A stretch of 64,000 nucleotides of DNA from Rubellicoccus peritrichatus (GTDB lineage: Bacteria > Verrucomicrobiota > Verrucomicrobiia > Opitutales > Cerasicoccaceae): positions 1,116,001 to 1,180,000 of the forward strand of contig NZ_CP136920.1 of the NCBI RefSeq assembly GCF_033100135.1, in the 5' to 3' direction. Below, in pieces: positions 51,451-59,912 of the stretch (the stretch's first letter is position 1; each line of letters begins with the position of its first letter). The notes under the pieces are model-generated. The model was given only the letters and a program-made list of their open reading frames with translations. It did not search any database and was not told the origin of the DNA. The position numbers and the translations under genes are program-made.

Positions 51451-52104
51451 ATGTCTCTGCGCTTTGCTGAAGAAATTATCTTACTGGCCCTGGATGATCA
51501 ATCCGGTAAGCTCCGCCCTTTGCCAGATCGGGCTCTGGAGCTAGCAGTTGCAGGTGGCTTACTCATGGAGCTGGCTTTTGCCAACAGGATCGATACGGAT
51601 CAAAAACAGCTTACGATACTAGATCGGTCGCCAACCGGTGACACAGTTCTGGATTCTGTTCTGCAAACACTTCCTGAAGGTGATACATCAACCATCCGCC
51701 AAGCGATTTCTCGTGTGGCAGCCGATGCACCGGACTTTAAAGATAAGATTTTGAAGAGCCTTGTTGAGAAGGGCATTCTGAATAGAGAAGAACATCGCTT
51801 TTTCTTTGTTTTGAAAGAGCGAAGATACCCGATGGTCGATGACCGTGAGGAAAAGGAAGTCATTTCCCGAATTCGGGATGTAGTCATCGACGGAGCAATT
51901 CCTGATCCGAAAGATGTCGTCCTTATTTGTCTGATGAATGCTTGCGATCTGAGCTCTGCAGTTTTCTCAGATGATGAGCTCGAACAGCATTCTGATCGCA
52001 TCAACCAGGTCGCGCGAATGGACTTTATTGGGCAAGCTCTTGCCAAAGCAATTGCCGAAATCCAGGAGGCTATTCTCGAGACAATTTCCTACATGGGAAT
52101 GTAG
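51451..52104 (+). CDS. GPP34/VPS74-family (Golgi phosphoprotein 3-like) protein
   Basis: 217 residues from the ATG at 51451. LRFAEEIILLALDDQSGKL opens the GPP34 domain; ELAVAGGLLMELAFANRI and the C-terminal DVVLICLMNACDL helix follow the family layout. Eukaryotic GOLPH3 binds phosphatidylinositol-4-phosphate and glycosyltransferases; bacterial members are common in Actinobacteria and a few other groups but poorly studied. No glycosyltransferase is adjacent. The TTG at 51433 is a less likely start. Confidence 0.85.
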   Translation: MSLRFAEEIILLALDDQSGKLRPLPDRALELAVAGGLLMELAFANRIDTDQKQLTILDRSPTGDTVLDSVLQTLPEGDTSTIRQAISRVAADAPDFKDKILKSLVEKGILNREEHRFFFVLKERRYPMVDDREEKEVISRIRDVVIDGAIPDPKDVVLICLMNACDLSSAVFSDDELEQHSDRINQVARMDFIGQALAKAIAEIQEAILETISYMGM

Positions 52105-52122
52105 GTGATTTTTTGACGTTAA

Positions 52123-52284
52123 TCAATCGTCATCATCACCACCAGCGACTTCGGAAAAGCTGAATCGACTGACCGAGACACCGTGTTTGTCAGTGCTGCT
52201 ACAAGCACTCATTAAAGAAGCAAGGATAAGTAATGCCAGAAAGCCAAGGCCCTGGCGGGTGTACTTTGATTTTAATATGTCCAT
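52123..52284 (-). CDS. Small putative lipoprotein
   Basis: 53 residues starting MDILKSKYTRQGLGFLALLIL at the ATG at 52284, with a lipobox-type LMSAC. The mature part is a short acidic peptide (RFSFSEVAGGDDDD). It has no known domain and lies in the gap between two plus-strand genes. A longer frame to 52338 adds a second potential start. Confidence 0.5.
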   Translation of the reverse strand: MDILKSKYTRQGLGFLALLILASLMSACSSTDKHGVSVSRFSFSEVAGGDDDD

Positions 52285-52406
52285 GATACAAAACAGAATA
52301 GTTTTGTGCATGAAACGGTACAATTTTGAGAAAGGCAATAAATCACTTGCTTAGGCTATCTTAGGCAAGTTTCCTGTCAGTCCGAAACAGTTAGCCCATA
52401 GTCCAA

Positions 52407-53426
52407 GTGCTCGATTACACGTCCTTCTCTACATTGTTACTCATTGTTTTCCTGATTGTTGGGTTGGTTTTGCTGTGCTTTGGCGGGGATTGGTTGGCTA
52501 AAGGAGCCTCCGGCTTGGCATTGAAGCTTGATATTAATCCTGTTGTCGTAGGGCTGACGATTGTGTCAGTTGCCACCTCAATGCCGGAGCTGATCACTGG
52601 TATGATTGCTGCAGGGCAAGGTAGTACAGGGTTGGCGATGGGAAACATCATCGGTAGTAATCTGGCCAACTCCGCACTTATCCTTGGAGTCGCTGCTTTA
52701 GTATCGCCGATTATTATTCAAGCCCGTCTTATCAGGCAGGAAGTGCCTATTCTACTTGTGGTTACAGTGCTTTTCACCGCGATGGGTATGCAGGGGTTCT
52801 TCAAGAGTGGGGAAATTTCCCATTTGGAGGGGTTTATTCTGCTGGCTTTGGGAGCTCTTTACATCGTCTTCCTTGTTATTCAGGCGCGTAAAGGCGGGGC
52901 TGAGGATGTAGAAGGCCTCGTCGAGGAAGTTAAGGATGCCTCCAACGTATCGTTGATGATGTGTATTTTACTTGTTGTGGGAGGTTCTATTGGTCTCGCT
53001 GCAGGTGCGGATATGCTGGTTGGCGGTGCGACCGAAATAGCGGTCCGTTTAAATGTTAGCGAGGTATTGATCGGCTTGACGATTGTTGCCGTGGGCACGA
53101 GTTTGCCAGAGTTGGCTGCATCTGTCGCTGCAGCCTTTCGTAAAGAAAGTGACCTTATCGCAGGAAACATTGTTGGATCGAATATCTTTAATATTCTTTT
53201 AATTGGAGGCGGTGTTTCCAGCGTCTTCCCGATTCCTGTCGATAAGGGGCTGATGGTCATTGAGTTTCCGTCGCTCCTTCTTGTGACAGTGTTGCTTTGG
53301 GTTGCATTCTATACGGATCGTAAGGTTACGAGGAAGGAAGGTATCTTTCTCGTTGTTCTTTATGCGCTCATTATTGGGCTCTCAATTTTCGCACAATCTG
53401 ATGCTGGCCTCTTCTCTAAAGGTTAA
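52407..53426 (+). CDS. Calcium/sodium antiporter (YrbG/CaCA family)
   Basis: 339 residues with two inverted alpha-repeats containing the ion-binding motifs: TSMPELITGMI with GNIIGSNLANSALILGVAAL in the first half and TSLPELAASVA with GNIVGSNIFNILLIGG in the second. This duplicated layout is diagnostic of K+-independent Na+/Ca2+ exchangers. Start is GTG at 52407; about ten helices are predicted by eye. Ion specificity is inferred. Confidence 0.92.
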   Translation: MLDYTSFSTLLLIVFLIVGLVLLCFGGDWLAKGASGLALKLDINPVVVGLTIVSVATSMPELITGMIAAGQGSTGLAMGNIIGSNLANSALILGVAALVSPIIIQARLIRQEVPILLVVTVLFTAMGMQGFFKSGEISHLEGFILLALGALYIVFLVIQARKGGAEDVEGLVEEVKDASNVSLMMCILLVVGGSIGLAAGADMLVGGATEIAVRLNVSEVLIGLTIVAVGTSLPELAASVAAAFRKESDLIAGNIVGSNIFNILLIGGGVSSVFPIPVDKGLMVIEFPSLLLVTVLLWVAFYTDRKVTRKEGIFLVVLYALIIGLSIFAQSDAGLFSKG

Positions 53427-53486
53427 GCGCGTTGCCTGAGTGTATTTTTGGTTTGTCCGTTGGCTCTGTCTGGTCATGATCGCGGC

Positions 53487-53741
53487 ATGTCAAAATTTAT
53501 CGCATTCGCCTTTATTGTAGCTGCATTCACTGGCTGTAAGAGTCTGGACAATGATGTTATTTCCGGAAAAGACAGTGGCAAGGGAGACGCCGGTCAGCTT
53601 GCAGGTCAGAATCAGCGTGAGACCGAGACGGTCAATGAGTTCTACAATCAAGGCCAGCTTACCTCCTTTGAAAAACAGCAGATGGATGAATCCATAGGTG
53701 GGTCGCAAAATCCTGCAGGAGAGAATGGTGTGGCCGAATAG
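53487..53741 (+). CDS. Small lipoprotein
   Basis: 84 residues from the ATG at 53487; MSKFIAFAFIVAAFTGCK has a lipobox-type Cys at residue 17. The mature part is hydrophilic and repetitive in Gly, Asp and Gln. Unknown function. Five bases separate it from the phosphatase gene. Confidence 0.65.
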   Translation: MSKFIAFAFIVAAFTGCKSLDNDVISGKDSGKGDAGQLAGQNQRETETVNEFYNQGQLTSFEKQQMDESIGGSQNPAGENGVAE

Positions 53742-53746
53742 GGAAG

Positions 53747-54343
53747 ATGCCTCGAAATGCGCAGCGAGTTGCCGTTTGTCGGCATGGAGCTACGGAGTGG
53801 AGCAAAAATGGCCGCCACACTTCGAAGACCGACCTGATGCTGACTCCCGATGGCGAGCTGGAGGCCCGCAAACTACGACCAGCACTGACATGGTGGGATT
53901 TTTCCAAAGTCTTTTGTAGCCCGCTGCAGCGTGCGAGGCGTACCTGTGAATTGGCTGGTTTTTCTGATCAGGCTGAAATTACTGATGACCTCCTTGAGTG
54001 GGATTATGGAGACTATGAAGGCCTGACAACACCCGAGATTCGGAAGAAGGATCCGGGTTGGACGGTTTTTTCACATCCAGTTCCGGGCGGTGAAGATGCA
54101 GATGCGGTATCAGCCCGTTGTGATCGAGTTATTCAAAAAATCCGCGAAACTGGGGGTGACTGCGCTGTTTTTGCGCATGGTCACATTTTACGTGTCTTTA
54201 CGGCACGCTGGCTCGGGCTACCCGCAATGGAAGGTCGCCATTTCATTTTGGGCACAGGGACCCTTAACATTCTGAGCTATGAACACGAAAGTCCGGCTGT
54301 CAAAGTCTGGAATGCCCCTTTGGTTGGTTACGAAGTCGATTGA
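53747..54343 (+). CDS. Histidine phosphatase family protein
   Basis: 198 residues. The catalytic RHGATEWSKNGRHT near the N-terminus has the phosphorylated His, with downstream Arg (PLQRARRTCEL), Glu (LLEWDYGDYEG) and second His (FAHGHILR). These are the family's active-site residues in order. Such enzymes are phosphoglycerate-mutase-like or broad phosphatases. The substrate is unknown. It starts shortly after the lipoprotein gene. Confidence 0.92.
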   Translation: MPRNAQRVAVCRHGATEWSKNGRHTSKTDLMLTPDGELEARKLRPALTWWDFSKVFCSPLQRARRTCELAGFSDQAEITDDLLEWDYGDYEGLTTPEIRKKDPGWTVFSHPVPGGEDADAVSARCDRVIQKIRETGGDCAVFAHGHILRVFTARWLGLPAMEGRHFILGTGTLNILSYEHESPAVKVWNAPLVGYEVD

Positions 54344-54438
54344 TCATGATCGACTTTCCAGCTTTTATTGCCCTGTAACACAATTGAACCCCGGTTTACG
54401 TTGATTTTGGGATACCGTGTAGTCTAAGCTAAAAATCC

Positions 54439-56907
54439 GTGGAAGGATTGGCGACCGGGCTCAAGATCCCGGATATTTGGCAGCAGGAAGCAGTTAGTCA
54501 CTTGCAGAGCGGCAAAGACGTTGTTGTTCATGCACCAACCGGGGCAGGCAAAACATACATATTCGAACTTTTGGTTCGGGCGGGTTTGCGACGGCAGGCA
54601 ATTTACACGGTTCCAACACGCGCTCTGGCCAATGATAAACTGGCGGAATGGCGGGCAAAGGGATGGAACGTGGGCATTGCCACCGGTGATGTTTCCGAAA
54701 AAACGGAAGCGCCTGTGGTGGTTGCCACACTCGAGACGCAGAAAAGCAAGTTCCTGAGGGGAGAAGGACCGGGATTACTTGTCATTGATGAGTACCAGAT
54801 GCTCGCCGATCCGTCTCGCGGGATGAATTACGAGCTGGCAATTGCTTTGGCTCCTCCTGGAACGCAGTTGTTGTTACTTTCGGGAAGTGTTGCCAATCCT
54901 GATCGACTTGTTCGCTGGCTGCAGAATATTGGCCGTGAGGCAGTGCTGGTAAATCACCGTCAACGTCCGGTCCCGCAAGAGGAGTTACAAATGGAGGGTT
55001 TACCGGATCGGATTCCGTCCGGCATACGTGGTTTTTGGCCGCGTTTGATCGCACGAGCTCTGGCGGCTGATCTAGGCCCCATCCTCGTTTTTGCGCCTCA
55101 GCGAATTGCAGCCGAAGAACTTGCTATGAAGTTGTCCTCAGCTTTGCCGACAGCGGACTGGTTGGAGCTGACTCCTGAGCAACGTAAGCTTGCTGGTGAC
55201 CCTTTGGCCAAAATGTTGCGCAATCGTATTGCTTACCATCACAGTGGTTTGGGTTACCCGCAGAGGGCTGGGTTGGTTGAGCCCTTGGCCAAGGCGGGTC
55301 AGCTACGAGTTGTAGTGGCAACGACTGGGCTGGCTGCCGGGATTAACTTTTGCATGCGTTCAGTTGTTGTGACGGAACGCGAATACCGCCATGGCGGCCG
55401 AAGCCAATTGGTTCGCCCCGATGAGCTTCTGCAAATGTTTGGTCGGGCGGGCCGACGTGGTCTTGATGAAAAAGGATACGTTTTGGTTGCTCCTGGTAAA
55501 CCTCGTTTGGCTGAAGCCCGGCCACTTCAGTTGATGCGTCAGGCGGGTCCGGATTGGCCAAGCTTTCTCGCTGTGATGCATCAGGCCGTGATTGAAGGTG
55601 AGTCGCCGGTCAAGGCAGCAGATGGGCTTTCCGTTCGGTTGTTTACAGATCAGCCAATTCGCTCTGGGTTGCGCCGTCTCAAGCCATCTAAAAAAGAAAA
55701 AACAGTGGCTCAGCCGAACCTGAATGGTGGGCATCGCAAGCCAGTGCAGAAAATAAAAGAGATGCTCAATAGTCATGGCCAATGGGAACGCCAGCGTCCG
55801 CGGGTCAAAGTCAAACTTGGCGACAGTATGTTGTACAAAGAAGGTGGCTGGGTTTCTTCTTTGAAAGTACCGGAATCACTTGAAGGTGTACCTCATGGCA
55901 ATCTTTGTCGGCTCGATGCCGATGAAAACAAGCGCTATGGGCGTATTGTACCGTTGGCAACCTTTCCGAAGGAAGAAGGGCATGATCGCGTTTTGTTGGT
56001 TAAGAGCCTCTACCGCAGTTTGCGCGAATTGCAGCAGGCAGAGTCTCCTGGGCGGAAGGCGCCTCAGCGTGCCTGGCATTTGGATAAGCTGGAGTCTGTG
56101 CTCTTACCAATGTTGCCAAAGCTTACGCATGGCGGCCGGTTAAACGAGCTCGTTGAGGCGAACGGAACGATAAGTGCGCGTTTGGATTATACGGAAGCAA
56201 CCGTTTTGGCGCGAATGGATGCGCATGGTCGTGCGCTTCTCAATCCGCCGGTCCGCGAAGTGGAACCACCTGACTTTCCCAGTTTTGCAGAGATGGCAGC
56301 CGCCGAGGATGAGTCGGCACGGAGTACTCCGGCCGAAGTATGGTACCGGCTTGGGTTGATTAATGATCGTAAGCGTCCAACACGTCGTGGGATTGTATTT
56401 AGCTTTTTCAATCACGGGGAAGGCTTGGCCATTGCCGCCGCCTTGGGGGATGAAAGTTATCTGCTTGAAGACTTGATCTATGACCTTGCGAATTTGAGAG
56501 CTGGTCATCGATTTGAATCATTTGTTAATACAAGCAATCGCCTTGGTGATGTTTGTCGCCTGGCCTACGGTGGGTTGAGCTACTCCGGATATTTAGAGCA
56601 TGGTGTGCCGCCGAATTACGGATGCGGTGCTTCCGAGGTGCTTGCCGCTGTTCTGGATAATTCCAAGCGCAAGAATGAGTTTGTGGGAAATGACCTTCAT
56701 GCCGGCGACATCGAACGTGCCATCCTGGAATGGCGTTCAGTGTTGAACCATGTTTGCTTTGCGCCGGATGCGGACTGGGATCGCTGGATGGATCTCAAAG
56801 ACATGGCGCGCGTTTTCATCGCATCCAACTTTCATGTCAATGACCTGCCGGAACTCCCCGGGCTTACTCCTGCTCAAACTCGCCGCTACGAAGGGCGAGG
56901 CTGGTAG
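54439..56907 (+). CDS. Superfamily 2 DEAD/DEAH-box helicase (Ski2-like)
   Basis: 822 residues, GTG start. The helicase core has Walker A APTGAGKT (32-39), DEYQ (117-120) as motif II, LLSGSVAN as motif III and GRAGRRGLDEKG as motif VI. The C-terminal half (about 470-822) does not resemble the usual HhH domain and may bind nucleic acid. Ski2-like helicases unwind RNA or DNA; the substrate is unknown. It runs convergent with the OlsF-like gene. Confidence 0.88.
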   Translation: MEGLATGLKIPDIWQQEAVSHLQSGKDVVVHAPTGAGKTYIFELLVRAGLRRQAIYTVPTRALANDKLAEWRAKGWNVGIATGDVSEKTEAPVVVATLETQKSKFLRGEGPGLLVIDEYQMLADPSRGMNYELAIALAPPGTQLLLLSGSVANPDRLVRWLQNIGREAVLVNHRQRPVPQEELQMEGLPDRIPSGIRGFWPRLIARALAADLGPILVFAPQRIAAEELAMKLSSALPTADWLELTPEQRKLAGDPLAKMLRNRIAYHHSGLGYPQRAGLVEPLAKAGQLRVVVATTGLAAGINFCMRSVVVTEREYRHGGRSQLVRPDELLQMFGRAGRRGLDEKGYVLVAPGKPRLAEARPLQLMRQAGPDWPSFLAVMHQAVIEGESPVKAADGLSVRLFTDQPIRSGLRRLKPSKKEKTVAQPNLNGGHRKPVQKIKEMLNSHGQWERQRPRVKVKLGDSMLYKEGGWVSSLKVPESLEGVPHGNLCRLDADENKRYGRIVPLATFPKEEGHDRVLLVKSLYRSLRELQQAESPGRKAPQRAWHLDKLESVLLPMLPKLTHGGRLNELVEANGTISARLDYTEATVLARMDAHGRALLNPPVREVEPPDFPSFAEMAAAEDESARSTPAEVWYRLGLINDRKRPTRRGIVFSFFNHGEGLAIAAALGDESYLLEDLIYDLANLRAGHRFESFVNTSNRLGDVCRLAYGGLSYSGYLEHGVPPNYGCGASEVLAAVLDNSKRKNEFVGNDLHAGDIERAILEWRSVLNHVCFAPDADWDRWMDLKDMARVFIASNFHVNDLPELPGLTPAQTRRYEGRGW

Positions 56908-57004
56908 GTAACTTCACATTTGAAATTGCGAATTTTGCTAATAGGCGCGAATCAACTCTGATACTTTTTTCAGTAAACTGATAAGGTTCACGACGGAGGA
57001 CACT

Positions 57005-57042
57005 GAGTCACGGAGCTTTAAATTCTGTATTCCCTGTGACTC
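57005..57042. repeat. Inverted repeat in convergent gap
   Basis: GAGTCAC and GTGACTC arms lie between the helicase and OlsF-like genes, extended by partly matching GGAG/CCCT. It could form a hairpin at the ends of both transcripts, but no T-tract is present. The adjoining ACGGAGGACACTGAG text resembles an ACGGAG-type degenerate repeat. Confidence 0.35.
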
Positions 57043-57059
57043 TGTGGCAAAATCATCAA

Positions 57060-58898
57060 TCACACTTTCACTTCCACGCCGTGGTATTTCAGGAAGCTGA
57101 GGTGACCTTTTGCCCCGAGGTAGGACTTAAGTAGTCTTCGATCGGACTGAGACATGTCGACCACGATAAGGCCATCGACACAGTGACCAAATTCCTCATC
57201 GACATTAAAGGAGAGCAACTGGCCATTCATCTTTAAGTAATGACGAAGTAGAGTTGGTATGCCCTTGTGGTCGGTTTCGATCTCGGAGACAAGTGCCGAG
57301 ATATCATCAATGTTGTGGACTGCCTTTAATAGAGCCTGCTTTTCCGTCCCACGAAGTCTTGGCCCGCCTCGCGGCGGGTTTTTTGCTTTAACCAGCGAGG
57401 AAAGGTTTTCATCAAAACGTTCCTGCTTGAGGAACTTAACCATCAGGTCTTTGGAGATAGCGTTATATTCCTTGCTGATGCTGACCGGACCAAATAATAT
57501 CTTGTAACGTGGATTGCGAACAAGGTATTCGCCAATGCCGCGCCAGAGGAGCAAGAGGGAAGCGTGCTTTTTCTGATACTCAGAGACGATAAATGAGCGT
57601 CCCATTTCAAGCGCTGGCCCCATCTTCTCTAGGAAATTGGGTTTAAATTTAAACAGCGTTGAGGTGTAAAGGCCGCGCTGTCCGCGTGTCAGCATGATCT
57701 CATCAGTGGCACCAAAACGGTAGCTGCCCACAATTTTGCGGGCACCGCGATCCCACATGAAAAGATGACGGTAATAAACATCAAAACGATCCAGGTCGGT
57801 TGGCTCGCCCGTTCCTTCACCAACCTCGCGAAATGTCTTTTCCCGCAGCCTTCCAATTTCGTCAAGTATGTTGGGGATTTGCTCGGCAAAGGCATAGTAG
57901 ACGACAAAGTTACCATGCTCAGCCAGAAGTTGTTCCTCGGGGACATTTGCTACTTCTTCCTCCAGTATATCTGGTTCAACCGGGTCAACAATTGCTTGCA
58001 GCTCGTTGGTTTTCTTTGGGAGTGATGGGAGGTGAAAATGTTTCTTCGGAGCTGTATCTTCACGGCGCTTGAGCAGGTAGGTATTGAGCCTCAGGAAGTC
58101 AGTCAGCTTCGCGTTTTCTTCGTAATGGCACAGTTTACGGTAGGGAATAGCTGTGCCGATTCTGATACGCAACGTCGACCCGCTTGCTTTCATCATTTCG
58201 CGCGGCAGAAGAATCGTCCGCAAGAGCTCATGAACCAGCCCTGCCAGTTGGAATTGCCAGCTGTTCTGGCCTTCGAAAAAGACGGGGACCACCGTCGCTT
58301 GGGTTTTATGGACCAAGCGGGCGACATTGGATGACCATTGCGGGTCTGTAATCTGGCGTTGTTTCCACTGCCAGTGAGAGACGGTTCCTGAGGGGAAAAT
58401 ACCAAGACATCCCCCATCGCGCAAAAAACGGATGGTTTCCTTCATGGCGGCAAAGTTAAAGCGAGCCGAGCTTTTGCGTTCAAATGGATCAACCCCAACC
58501 AGCCAGGGTTCAATTTCCTTCATATGGGCCAGCAGGTAGTTGGCCATCACCTTGAAGTCGGGACGGACTGTCCCAAGCAGAGCGCCGAAGGCCACGCCAT
58601 CAACTCCGCCAAAGGGGTGGTTGGTAACTACGATGATCGGACCTTCCTGGGGAATGCGCGCCAAGTCTTCATCGGACACCTCATAGGAGATATTCAGTGC
58701 ACGCTGCGCTTTGGCGTAGAAATTCGTATCTGATTGGTCCTCCTGAACCTTGCGATAAGATTCGTTCAAATGGGTAATACCCAGCGTTTTCTCCAGCGGT
58801 TGATTGATCGGCGTGACAATCTTACGCAAAACTCCCTCCGGCAACAGTTGCCGGAAATCGAGTAGTTTTGACGACGCGCTGTCCTTGGCTTTAGCCAT
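57060..58898 (-). CDS. Bifunctional acyltransferase: PlsC-type domain fused to GNAT/hemolysin-type domain (OlsF-like)
   Basis: 612 residues. The N-terminal half is an LPLAT with NHPFGGVDG near residue 93 and GIFPSGTVSHWQ near 168; the C-terminal half (about 330-600) is an OlsB-type N-acyltransferase domain (AEQIPNILDEIGRLREKTFREVGEG; YYRHLFMWDRGARKIVGSYRFG). Both halves together match OlsF, which makes ornithine lipids in one protein. Ornithine specificity is inferred, not shown. Confidence 0.85.
   Translation of the reverse strand: MAKAKDSASSKLLDFRQLLPEGVLRKIVTPINQPLEKTLGITHLNESYRKVQEDQSDTNFYAKAQRALNISYEVSDEDLARIPQEGPIIVVTNHPFGGVDGVAFGALLGTVRPDFKVMANYLLAHMKEIEPWLVGVDPFERKSSARFNFAAMKETIRFLRDGGCLGIFPSGTVSHWQWKQRQITDPQWSSNVARLVHKTQATVVPVFFEGQNSWQFQLAGLVHELLRTILLPREMMKASGSTLRIRIGTAIPYRKLCHYEENAKLTDFLRLNTYLLKRREDTAPKKHFHLPSLPKKTNELQAIVDPVEPDILEEEVANVPEEQLLAEHGNFVVYYAFAEQIPNILDEIGRLREKTFREVGEGTGEPTDLDRFDVYYRHLFMWDRGARKIVGSYRFGATDEIMLTRGQRGLYTSTLFKFKPNFLEKMGPALEMGRSFIVSEYQKKHASLLLLWRGIGEYLVRNPRYKILFGPVSISKEYNAISKDLMVKFLKQERFDENLSSLVKAKNPPRGGPRLRGTEKQALLKAVHNIDDISALVSEIETDHKGIPTLLRHYLKMNGQLLSFNVDEEFGHCVDGLIVVDMSQSDRRLLKSYLGAKGHLSFLKYHGVEVKV
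57363..57384 (+). terminator. Terminator-like hairpin inside the OlsF-like gene, on the opposite strand
   Basis: CCCGCC and GGCGGG pair around TCGC and precede six T on the plus strand. It could stop transcripts reading through from the helicase gene into the antisense of the OlsF-like gene. On the coding strand it encodes PPRGG. Confidence 0.5.
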
Positions 58899-59188
58899 TG
58901 TCTAAAGCCGTATTCTGGATGCAATCACGAGAAAAACAAGCTCGGAAAGAGGGGTGAACATAGCACTTACTGCACATATGACCATTTACATTATGGTCCT
59001 ATGTAACAAGGATTCCAGGACATATAAGCTTAAAATTGAATTTACTGTTCTGTCGGTTGATAGAATCGAGCGTAAGTATCCGAGTTGTTGCTCCGCATTT
59101 GTCAAAGGCTTTGCTCTATTAATAATAGAGTGACAAAGGATCTAACGAATACCTATGCTTTAGCAACATTGGTATGAACATCAAGATG
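58899..59188. other. Intergenic region with nested inverted repeats
   Basis: No gene supported. CTCTATT/AATAGAG (59114-59130) lies inside TTTGTCA/TGACAAA (59098-59137), giving a nested hairpin with a 9-base bulge on one side. It may be a terminator, a small RNA element or an operator. Confidence 0.45.
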
Positions 59189-59273
59189 TTATCGATCTAA
59201 TACTGATATGTCTTTGAAGGGATCAACTACAGTCCATCCTTTCCAAGTTACAGGATTATCTTTTGTTGCACTT
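59189..59273 (-). pseudogene. Orphan RHS C-terminal tip fragment
   Basis: Read on the minus strand to a TAA at 59189-59191, it gives VQASATKDNPVTWKGWTVVDPF and a short tail. ATKDNPVTWK is also in the tip of the RHS protein at 59902-61335. There is no start and no core, so this is a displaced tip fragment as seen in RHS arrays. Confidence 0.6.
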
Positions 59274-59312
59274 GCTTGGACCTCTTTAGCCTATTTTCGT
59301 ATGGCATGGGAA

Positions 59313-59912
59313 TCATGGCTCAATTGACTTGAAAGGATCAACTCGATTTTGCCTATATTCTTGCATTTCTTCCCCAGTCATAAAATCTAATGGCGTGTAG
59401 GGAATGGAGAAATAGCCATTCTCACGCAGTAGGATACCTTCAACAAAATCACGACCTATGGCCTCTTGACGATCTGGGCGCGTGCGGCTGAAAGCAATAC
59501 TCGCTTCGATGCTATGTCTTGTTTTTTGAGATAGCTCTTTAAAGATTTTTCCATCGTGATCAAAATAGAAATCGTCCCCCGACGTTCTTATGTCAACAGC
59601 ATCTCCTTCGATAATATAAATAAAAAATACAGCATCTCCTCTTGTTAGCGCTACGTTCAGGGGTTTGGAGGATTCCCGAATTAAGTCTATGTAAGCATCC
59701 ATCTCACTGTCTGCGACTATTAAGTTTAAGCTTGAAATAGCAAGCTCTGGCGCAGGGGCATCCATATCACTTATTGACCAAGTATTAGGTAAAATAATAG
59801 AGCCTTTTGAGTCCAAATAAGCCGCAGGTCGAATTAGAATTGTTGCAGATTGGCTGTGCAAAGATGAAAAACACAAACACAATAACAATATATATATAGT
59901 ACTATAATTCAT
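59313..59912 (-). CDS. Exported protein downstream of the first RHS gene
   Basis: 199 residues from the ATG at 59912, with MNYSTIYILLLCLCFSSLHSQSA as a signal peptide; it overlaps the RHS stop by 11 bases. No domain is recognised. The position matches an RHS-linked immunity or accessory gene, but export argues against a standard cytoplasmic immunity protein. Its sequence is unlike the partner of the second RHS gene. Confidence 0.65.
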   Translation of the reverse strand: MNYSTIYILLLCLCFSSLHSQSATILIRPAAYLDSKGSIILPNTWSISDMDAPAPELAISSLNLIVADSEMDAYIDLIRESSKPLNVALTRGDAVFFIYIIEGDAVDIRTSGDDFYFDHDGKIFKELSQKTRHSIEASIAFSRTRPDRQEAIGRDFVEGILLRENGYFSIPYTPLDFMTGEEMQEYRQNRVDPFKSIEP

